12,144 nucleotides of DNA from Flavobacteriales bacterium. GTDB taxonomy: Bacteria; Bacteroidota; Bacteroidia; Flavobacteriales_D; Cryomorphaceae. Within the stretch, counting starts at the first letter, position 1. The number at the start of each line of letters is the position of its first letter. The notes under the pieces are model-generated. The model was given only the letters and a program-made list of their open reading frames with translations. It did no database searches and was not told the origin of the DNA. The position numbers and the translations under genes are program-made. The stretch lies in NCBI GenBank assembly GCA_020200995.1, contig JAIVHQ010000242.1, forward strand, positions 1 through 12,144, given 5' to 3'. Positions 7,999 through 12,144 of the stretch are shown one piece after another.

Positions 7999-8009
7999 CA
8001 ACGGACCTT

Positions 8010-8031
8010 AAAAAAAGCGCCAAAGCGGCGC
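8010..8031 (-). terminator. Second intrinsic-terminator-like hairpin behind tRNA-Lys
   Basis: On the minus strand GCGCC, loop GCTTT and GGCGC form a 5-bp GC-only stem followed at once by seven T. It lies about 20 bases beyond the main terminator and may serve as a backup stop. Confidence 0.6.
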
Positions 8032-8049
8032 CAATCAGACTGTCGGACA

Positions 8050-8083
8050 CTAAAAAAAGCCCTCTGATAATCAGAGGGCTTTT
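8050..8083 (-). terminator. Intrinsic terminator of tRNA-Lys
   Basis: AGCCCTCTGA (8058-8067) and TCAGAGGGCT (8071-8080) form a perfect 10-bp stem with a 3-base loop. On the minus strand the stem runs into seven T. It begins 14 bases after the tRNA 3' end. A shorter T-run on the other side means it could also act weakly on the plus strand. Confidence 0.9.
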
Positions 8084-8093
8084 CTTCATTCTG

Positions 8094-8166
8094 TGATCCC
8101 GCTGGGGCTCGAACCCAGGACCCATACATTAAAAGTGTATTGCTCTACCAGCTGAGCTACGGAATC
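8094..8166 (-). tRNA. tRNA-Lys (anticodon TTT)
   Basis: A 73-base class I tRNA on the minus strand. Acceptor arms GATTCCG and CGGGATC pair fully (with one G-T pair). The D arm is GCTCAGCTGGTAGAGC. The anticodon stem ATACA/TGTAT closes the loop CTTTTAA, giving anticodon TTT (reads AAA/AAG). The T arm has GGTTCGAGCC. The discriminator is A and CCA is not encoded. It has its own promoter (8191-8221) and a strong terminator, so it is a single-gene unit. Confidence 0.97.
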
Positions 8167-8190
8167 AGGTTTTTTTCCTGAAAGCGGGTG

Positions 8191-8221
8191 CAAATATACT
8201 GCCTTCATTTGATTTGACAAA
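8191..8221 (-). promoter_or_regulatory. Promoter of tRNA-Lys (TTTG-N19-TATATTTG)
   Basis: On the minus strand TTTG (8221-8218) is followed after exactly 19 bases by TATATTTG (8198-8191). Both boxes match the Bacteroidota housekeeping-sigma consensus without a mismatch. The -7 box ends 24 bases before the mature tRNA, leaving room for a short 5' leader removed by RNase P. Confidence 0.85.
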
Positions 8222-8407
8222 GCAAAAAGCTAACATCGCTTTGGGGGTAATTATTCAGGTGTCTCAATGGGTTATAAACATGTACTTTCCGATAAAGTTC
8301 ACGGTAAATTATTCACATAAACTCCGCTTTTCAGGGATAAGGACCGCACGTCAGATTTATCAAACATCCCCCGCCGATTAACGTTATTTTCGCGTCGAAC
8401 TTAAACC

Positions 8408-9553
8408 ATGAGAGCTATCCTACCTTTTGTCCTGTTTATACTCGTGTTTGTCGCCATCGATCTCTATGCTTTCAAAGCGCTCAAGATGAGTGTCTCGGGA
8501 TGGGAAACGCCGATGTGGCGCTACCTCGCCTACGCGGGTTATTTGGTGAGTTCGCTCGTGGTGTACAGTTTCATCGCCTACGCCGTGTACCGTTACAACC
8601 TCGGGCCGACCTACTTTATTCGCACCACCTCGCCCGATACGCCGGCGGGGATGGGAATCACGCGGTGGCAGTTTTTGACAAGAATCGGATGGGTGCTGGC
8701 GGCCATCCCCTTCGTCAGCATCCTTTATGGAATTGGTCGTGGTCGATACCAATTTCGCACCATGACCGAGCGAATGAGCTTTGACCACCTGCCCGCCTGG
8801 GCATCAGGACTGCGCGTGGTGCACATCAGCGATATCCACATCGGCAGCTTCTTTAACAACCATGAAGCCGTGGCCGAGGGCGTGGCAAAGGTCAACGCCT
8901 TGAAGCCCGACCTCATCCTCTTCACCGGCGATATGGTCAACAACTACGCTGAGGAACTCGAGGGCTGGGAGCCCGTTCTTTCCAAACTCAAGGCACGATA
9001 TGGCAAGTACAGCATCATGGGCAACCATGATTACGGCGATTATGTAAAATGGTCGAGTGCAGAGGCCCGCGAGGCCAATATCAAGCGGCTGCATCAATAC
9101 CACGGGGAATTGGGCTTCAAACTCCTGCTCAACGAGAATGTGAAATTCGCTCCCGACGGCGAGAGTGAGCCGCTCGAGATCATCGGCGTCGAAAACTGGG
9201 GTCAGGGTGGCTTTAGCAAGTACGGCAAGCTCGGAAAGGCCATGGAGGAAACGGATTCCAAGCGCTTTCAAATCCTTATGTCGCACGACCCTTCCCACTG
9301 GGACGCCGAAGTGCGCGGTGACACCGCCGTCGACCTCACCCTGGCGGGCCACACCCACGGCATGCAGTTTGGTGTGGAGATTCCCGGCATTGTAAAGTGG
9401 AGCCCCGTGAAGTACCGCTACCCTCGCTGGGGCGGACTTTATACCGAGGGCTCGCAGCACGTCTACGTGAACCGCGGTTTTGGCTACATCGGTTTTCCCG
9501 GAAGGGTGGGCATGGCGCCGGAGATTACGCTGATAGAGCTGAGTAAGGCATAG
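8408..9553 (+). CDS. Membrane-anchored calcineurin-like metallophosphoesterase (YkuE/YaeI-like)
   Basis: A 381-residue protein. Three hydrophobic segments at about 4-22, 40-60 and 88-108 form the membrane part. A cytoplasmic or periplasmic phosphoesterase domain covers about 133-378. The two-metal site motifs are complete: SDIHIGS (D142, H144), TGDMVNN (D175), MGNHDYGD (N206, H207), SHDPSHWD (H293) and AGHTHGMQ (H315, H317). Members of this group hydrolyse phosphodiesters or pyrophosphates; some relatives act on UDP-2,3-diacylglucosamine or other lipid-linked substrates, but the substrate cannot be assigned here. The ATG at 8408 opens directly into the first membrane helix. A TATTTTCG sequence at 8385-8392, one base off the -7 consensus, may be its promoter. 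It stands alone between two tRNA genes on the other strand. Confidence 0.92.
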   Translation: MRAILPFVLFILVFVAIDLYAFKALKMSVSGWETPMWRYLAYAGYLVSSLVVYSFIAYAVYRYNLGPTYFIRTTSPDTPAGMGITRWQFLTRIGWVLAAIPFVSILYGIGRGRYQFRTMTERMSFDHLPAWASGLRVVHISDIHIGSFFNNHEAVAEGVAKVNALKPDLILFTGDMVNNYAEELEGWEPVLSKLKARYGKYSIMGNHDYGDYVKWSSAEAREANIKRLHQYHGELGFKLLLNENVKFAPDGESEPLEIIGVENWGQGGFSKYGKLGKAMEETDSKRFQILMSHDPSHWDAEVRGDTAVDLTLAGHTHGMQFGVEIPGIVKWSPVKYRYPRWGGLYTEGSQHVYVNRGFGYIGFPGRVGMAPEITLIELSKA

Positions 9554-9604
9554 GCTACTACATAAGCAGATTTAACCTGTTGATTATCGCTGTCTCCGAA
9601 AATC

Positions 9605-9647
9605 GGTTTTGTCATCATTTTTGCGGGTCAAAAATGCCGCCAAAACC
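9605..9647. repeat. Compound stem-loop downstream of the phosphoesterase gene
   Basis: Outer arms GGTTTTG (9605-9611) and CAAAACC (9641-9647) pair perfectly. Inside them CATTTTTG (9616-9623) and CAAAAATG (9629-9636) form a second perfect stem with loop CGGGT; a 4/4 internal loop separates the two stems. It lies 51 bases after the gene's stop. No T-run follows, so a plain intrinsic terminator is not convincing. Confidence 0.6.
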
Positions 9648-9660
9648 TGTGCCTTGCGCC

Positions 9661-9714
9661 GACATCAACCCACGGCTCGCGCCGTGGGCTACAATCATGT
9701 CACCGCTACGCGGT
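9661..9714 (+). repeat. REP-like double hairpin
   Basis: CCCACGGC (9669-9676) and GCCGTGGG (9681-9688) form an 8-bp stem with loop TCGC, enclosed by GACAT (9661-9665) and ATGTC (9697-9701). A second small hairpin, ACCGC-TAC-GCGGT, follows at 9702-9714. The CCCACGGC...GCCGTGGGCTACA wording resembles interspersed REP-type repeats that I recall from many bacterial genomes, often mobilised by Y1 (RAYT) transposases. No such transposase is in the window. The stretch 9554-9872 holds this, the compound stem-loop, and the tRNA-Leu terminator; I see no gene in it. Confidence 0.55.
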
Positions 9715-9828
9715 TCAACTCCGATCATTATCTAGTCACAGTTATCTGTGCTCAATGTTCGGTTGGACAACCGCGATTACTTGAATCGAATTTCGCATCT
9801 GAAACATGCGCTGAAACCGGTACAAACG

Positions 9829-9861
9829 AAAAAACCGCTGCACATCAAGTACAGCGGTTTT
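9829..9861 (-). terminator. Intrinsic terminator of tRNA-Leu
   Basis: AAAACCGCTG (9831-9840) and CAGCGGTTTT (9852-9861) pair perfectly around an 11-base centre that extends the stem by two more pairs after one mismatch. The minus-strand copy ends in six T, 12 bases past the tRNA 3' end. Confidence 0.88.
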
Positions 9862-9872
9862 CTTTTTTGGGG

Positions 9873-9955
9873 TGCCCGGGACTGGATTCGAACCAGCACG
9901 AGCTTAGCTCACCACCCCCTCAAGATGGCGTGTCTACCAATTTCACCACCCGGGC
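9873..9955 (-). tRNA. tRNA-Leu (anticodon GAG)
   Basis: An 83-base class II tRNA on the minus strand. Acceptor arms GCCCGGG and CCCGGGC pair fully. The D arm contains AAATTGGTAGACAC. The anticodon stem CCATC/GGTGG encloses the loop TTGAGGG, so the anticodon is GAG (reads CTC and CTT). A long variable arm (GAGC-TAA-GCTC) confirms the Leu/Ser class. The T arm is CTGGTTCGAATCCAG and the discriminator is A; CCA is not encoded. It has its own -7 box upstream and a terminator downstream. Confidence 0.97.
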
Positions 9956-9968
9956 AATTTTCGGAGTG

Positions 9969-9976
9969 CAAATGTA
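9969..9976 (-). promoter_or_regulatory. Putative -7 promoter box of tRNA-Leu
   Basis: The minus strand reads TACATTTG, an exact TAnnTTTG match, 13 bases before the mature tRNA 5' end. No clear TTTG is present 19 bases upstream, where the sequence is T-rich, so the -33 half is uncertain. Confidence 0.5.
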
Positions 9977-10082
9977 ATTGAAAACTTCGAATAAAAAATA
10001 ATCCGTGTAATATTTAAAAGGGGCATGCGGCGGTTTTCACGGCTGCAGCAACCTTCCATAGCCACAGAACCTTCAGTGTCAA

Positions 10083-10098
10083 GAAAAATGTATCGAGA
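10083..10098 (+). repeat. Right-flank fragment of the modular repeat
   Basis: GAAAAATGTATCGAGA is identical over 16 bases to 10343-10358, the right end of the complete element at 10280-10358. Its TGTATCGAGA also pairs perfectly with TCTCGATACA at 10131-10140. The left flank and core are absent. Confidence 0.7.
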
Positions 10099-10130
10099 AA
10101 ATATGGAAACGGAATGAATTAGTAATAGCA

Positions 10131-10172
10131 TCTCGATACACCGCTCCTTCGTCGCGGCACTCGATGTGACGA
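10131..10172 (-). repeat. Modular repeat, element 1 (short core)
   Basis: Read on the minus strand: left flank TCGTCACATCGAGTG (10172-10158), a 17-base core able to form a CCGC/GCGG hairpin (10157-10141), and right flank TGTATCGAGA (10140-10131), with no bases between modules. The flanks match element 2, but the core is unrelated to that of element 2. Confidence 0.75.
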
Positions 10173-10203
10173 ACCTCCTAAAATGAAATATTTACAATAA
10201 AAA

Positions 10204-10220
10204 ATGATCGTCACATCGAG
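10204..10220 (+). repeat. Left-flank fragment of the modular repeat
   Basis: ATGATCGTCACATCGAG matches 10276-10292 at 15 of 17 positions. Its last 13 bases form a perfect inverted repeat with 10160-10172 of element 1. It lacks a recognisable core and right flank. Confidence 0.65.
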
Positions 10221-10279
10221 AAATGAGCAGGCTTTACCCGCTTATTGTTTAAAAATGAACAGTTCCTAATTCACTATGA

Positions 10280-10358
10280 TCGTCAGCTCGAGTGTTTTTC
10301 AGTCCGTTTTTAAAGTTTCAATTCAGAAGATTGGGCTGGACTGAAAAATGTATCGAGA
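10280..10358 (+). repeat. Modular repeat, element 2 (long hairpin core)
   Basis: Left flank TCGTCAGCTCGAGTG (10280-10294) is followed directly by TTTTTCAGTCC (10295-10305), a 32-base centre, its perfect partner GGACTGAAAAA (10338-10348), and right flank TGTATCGAGA (10349-10358). The left flank differs from element 1 at two of 15 bases and the right flank is identical. Confidence 0.75.
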
Positions 10359-10470
10359 GCGTCTTGAATCGCAATATTTGATTTCAAATGGTCTCGATTA
10401 TTCCGCTGCGCTCCATGAGATGCTTTTCAAGGTATCCACATCGTGGATGGCATAAAGTGTGCGAAGTTCA

Positions 10471-10522
10471 TTTTCAGTCCATTCCAATCTTTCTGAAAAT
10501 TAACACTCAAAAGGACTGAAAA
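10471..10522. repeat. Free-standing core hairpin of the modular repeat
   Basis: TTTTCAGTCC (10471-10480) and GGACTGAAAA (10513-10522) repeat the core arms of element 2, with a 32-base centre of the same length but different sequence. Neither conserved flank is attached. A weak TCTCGAT remnant lies to the left at 10392-10398. Confidence 0.65.
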
Positions 10523-10659
10523 ACATTTGCTGTGCCCGTAGCGTCCTGACGAACAACGTTAAATTTTAACAGTTCATCTCAAACCATAGCGGACGAAACC
10601 CGCTCAATTCTCGCCCACCCCTCCCCGACCAGAGAAGTCCGATCAAAATTAAAAAAACC

Positions 10660-10788
10660 TCATCGGACCAAATCGGCAGAAGTGCGAAAATAATTTTTGA
10701 AAATGGGCGCTCCCGGGCGCTCCCCGTTTTTCCAGACTTTCCCGAAATCATAAAAATTATTGGTGCAATGCTGAATGACCACACTCGG
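10660..10788 (-). pseudogene. Out-of-frame 3' continuation of the beta-helix lipoprotein gene
   Basis: In the frame one base on from the lipoprotein frame, the minus strand reads PSVVIQHCTNNFYDFGKVWK and then NGERPGAPIFKNYF to a TGA at 10662-10660. This is a beta-helix-like, clearly protein-like stretch, more natural than the in-frame end CTTPQSECGHSALHQ. I infer a one-base frameshift between about 10790 and 10822. The run of six T (minus strand, 10822-10817) is the most obvious slip site. The joined protein would have about 340 residues. Confidence 0.5.
10705..10724. repeat. Tandem 10-bp duplication
   Basis: GGGCGCTCCC occurs twice with no gap (10705-10714 and 10715-10724). It lies in the 3' tail of the lipoprotein gene. 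Because 10 is not a multiple of three, gain or loss of one copy changes the reading frame of that tail. Confidence 0.85.
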
Positions 10789-11674
10789 ACTGTGGCGTGG
10801 TGCAGCGATCGGCGTCAAAAAATACGGCCCGCGCATTGACCCAACCTTCAGAAATGCAATCGACCAGCCGCACACCGGTGCTCTGCAACACCTTGAAAGA
10901 CGTTCCTTTGGTATCCTTGCGGTTGTACACCCTGCAGCTGCGCACCACCGTGTGGTTGCACTGCGAATTGTTGTAGCTCGTATTGGGCCAGGCGTGCTCA
11001 CGGGTGTCGCTATTGAGTCCGCTGCGCAGTACGATTCCGTCGTGAAAAGGATTGGTAACCAAGAGATTTTCGAGGGAGCACATGAGGCAAAAAACCAGAT
11101 CGACGGCGGCGGTGCGCTGCGAAATGAACTCGACATTGCGAATCACAGAGTTGAAGCTCGAACCGATAAAAACTCCTTTATCGCCGCCCTCCACCGCGCT
11201 GAAATTCTCGATCAGGTAGCGGGTCTTGTTGTACACCATGGCTTCCTGCTGATTTGCCGGAAGGCTGAAAAATACGGGAACATCGCGGCGCACATTAAGC
11301 CTGGCCCCCTGCCCGTCGATCACCACGAGGCCGCCCGTGCGTGGTAGGTGGAGGGTGTCGGTGATGGTGTAGATACCCGGCGTAAAGAGGATGCGCTGCA
11401 CACGGCCTTCGGCGGTGAGGCGGCGAAAGATGGCAGGGATGTTGTCGCCGGGGCTGAGGGTGACCTGGTAGGGATTGTCTTCAGGTCCGTTTACCGGAAA
11501 ATCGGCGGGCGAGGAGGTATCGACGGACGCCTGCGGTTCGGTGCTCACCTCGGCAGATTGTGTTTGTGGCGGGGTTTCGGCGGAATCCGCATCTTTGTGC
11601 AGAGCCTTGTTGGCGCAGCCGAGGATCACAATCGGTACGGCAATGAGGAGGATTTGTAAAAAACGGAAGTTCAT
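10757..11674 (-). CDS. Lipoprotein with right-handed beta-helix (pectate-lyase-like) fold, 3' end probably frameshifted
   Basis: The in-frame product has 305 residues from the ATG at 11674. MNFRFLQILLIAVPIVILGC is a lipoprotein signal with lipobox ILGC (Cys20), so the protein should be anchored in a membrane facing the periplasm or surface. Residues about 27-66 are a Pro/Thr/Ser/Glu-rich linker. From about 78 the sequence resembles a pectate-lyase-superfamily beta-helix: ILFTPGIYTITDTLHL, GLVVIDGQGARL, NSVIRNVEFIS, and LENLLVTNPFHDGIVL are rung-like repeats. No lyase catalytic motif is clear, so the substrate is unknown; a polysaccharide role is only inference. The last ten or so residues look non-coding, while a good continuation lies in another frame (10660-10788). 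The start overlaps that of the divergent CoA-transferase gene. Confidence 0.75.
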   Translation of the reverse strand: MNFRFLQILLIAVPIVILGCANKALHKDADSAETPPQTQSAEVSTEPQASVDTSSPADFPVNGPEDNPYQVTLSPGDNIPAIFRRLTAEGRVQRILFTPGIYTITDTLHLPRTGGLVVIDGQGARLNVRRDVPVFFSLPANQQEAMVYNKTRYLIENFSAVEGGDKGVFIGSSFNSVIRNVEFISQRTAAVDLVFCLMCSLENLLVTNPFHDGIVLRSGLNSDTREHAWPNTSYNNSQCNHTVVRSCRVYNRKDTKGTSFKVLQSTGVRLVDCISEGWVNARAVFFDADRCTTPQSECGHSALHQ

Positions 11675-12144
11675 GTCTGAATTTTTTAAAGATTTAAAAG
11701 TCGTGGAGCTGGCCGCTGTACTGGCCGGGCCTTCCGCGGGCATGTTTTTTGCCGAGCTCGGCGCAGAGGTCATAAAGGTAGAAAACAAACCGGCGGGTGG
11801 TGATGCCACCCGCGAATGGCGCCTCCCGGGCGAAACCAAGGACGGGCCATCGGCCTATTTCTGCTCGGTAAATTGGGGCAAAACCCACCTGTTTTTGGAT
11901 TTACGCGACAGCGCCGACCGCGATCGCCTCTACTCCGAAATAGCAGATGCCGACATCGTGCTCACCAACTACCGGGCAGAAACCGCCGCCAAGCTCGGAG
12001 TGGCCTATGCAGACCTTGCTGCACTCAATGATAACCTGATCTTCATCGGCCTCGACGGATTTGAACACAGCGACAAGGCCGCCTACGACGTGGTGCTCCA
12101 GGCCGAAACCGGGTGGATCAGCATGACGGGCACCGACCCTGCCC
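11673..12144 (+). CDS. CaiB/BaiF family (class III) CoA transferase, N-terminal part
   Basis: The first 157 codons are present; the gene continues past the right edge. The start ATG (11673-11675) is supported by the canonical opening LKVVELAAVLAGPSAGMFFA and ELGAEVIKVEN, the CoA-binding Rossmann part of class III CoA transferases. VLTNYRAETAAKLG follows, and AYDVVLQAETG near residues 138-148 holds the Asp that forms the acyl-anhydride intermediate in this family. Members move CoA between organic acids such as formate/oxalate, carnitine or 2-methyl-branched acids; which one cannot be told from this half. GGAAG lies five bases before the start, but Bacteroidota rarely rely on Shine-Dalgarno pairing. 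There is no intergenic space to the divergent lipoprotein gene. Confidence 0.92.
   Translation, partial: MSEFFKDLKVVELAAVLAGPSAGMFFAELGAEVIKVENKPAGGDATREWRLPGETKDGPSAYFCSVNWGKTHLFLDLRDSADRDRLYSEIADADIVLTNYRAETAAKLGVAYADLAALNDNLIFIGLDGFEHSDKAAYDVVLQAETGWISMTGTDPA

Larger units (their letters stand above)
9977..10659. other. Gene-free region carrying modular repeats
   Basis: About 680 bases with no convincing protein gene on either strand and lower GC than its neighbours. It is dominated by copies and fragments of one repeat family (separate entries). The rest is A/T-rich filler with the near-palindrome GTTAAATTTTAAC at 10558-10570. I see no RNA gene in it, but its many inverted repeats could fold if transcribed. 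Confidence 0.7.

Noticed and set aside
9609..9977. Open frame of 122 codons on the plus strand across the REP-like element and tRNA-Leu
   Set aside because: It reads through the antisense of a tRNA and hairpins, and its composition is not protein-like; it is a chance frame.
10160..10220. 13-bp perfect inverted repeat considered as ends of a small transposon
   Set aside because: The arms are the left flanks of two modular repeat copies in opposite orientation; the 35 bases between them hold no gene and no target duplication is visible.
9977..10560. CRISPR array
   Set aside because: Repeat copies occur in both orientations with unequal spacing and differing cores, and no cas genes are present.
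10637..10668. GTCCGAT/ATCGGAC hairpin as terminator of the lipoprotein gene
   Set aside because: The T-run lies inside its 18-base loop rather than after the stem, and the stem overlaps the out-of-frame stop codon.

Overview
The window looks like chromosomal DNA of a Bacteroidota bacterium, probably of the Flavobacteriia type. The evidence is a protein with a C-terminal type IX secretion (T9SS) sorting domain, a TonB-dependent receptor with the N-terminal carboxypeptidase-regulatory-like extension typical of the phylum, and Bacteroidota-style promoters (TTTG, 19 bases, TAnnTTTG) rather than sigma70 boxes. This is read from sequence features and recalled family knowledge; no database was searched.

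Layout: bases 1-298 (minus) hold the 5' end of mtaB, a tRNA methylthiotransferase. Next (minus) is a T9SS-sorted secreted protein of unknown function, divergent from a plus-strand pair at 1593-4820: a small exported protein with a CarboxypepD_reg-like domain and a large outer-membrane TonB-dependent receptor. A plus-strand beta-carbonic anhydrase (5035-5691) converges on a minus-strand inositol-monophosphatase-family gene, which follows a serpin gene whose 5' end is broken (signal peptide in one frame, serpin core in another). A minus-strand tRNA-Lys(TTT) with a full promoter and a strong terminator follows, with two further hairpins behind the terminator. A membrane-anchored metallophosphoesterase (8408-9553, plus) and a minus-strand tRNA-Leu(GAG) come next, separated by a hairpin-rich REP-like segment.

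From 9977 to about 10659 I see no protein gene. This stretch carries several copies and fragments of a modular interspersed repeat: two conserved flanks enclosing different hairpin cores. To its right is a minus-strand lipoprotein with a beta-helix look, whose 3' end appears frameshifted. Its start codon overlaps, within a single CATG, the start codon of a divergent CaiB/BaiF-type CoA transferase that runs off the window.

Most genes are housekeeping or cell-envelope functions and do not form one pathway. I found no CRISPR array, integrase, transposase, toxin-antitoxin pair or defence system. The most notable items are the modular repeat family, two probably broken secreted-protein genes (both with a shift of one base in the same sense), the overlapping divergent start codons, and promoter boxes so close to start codons that leaderless transcripts are likely.
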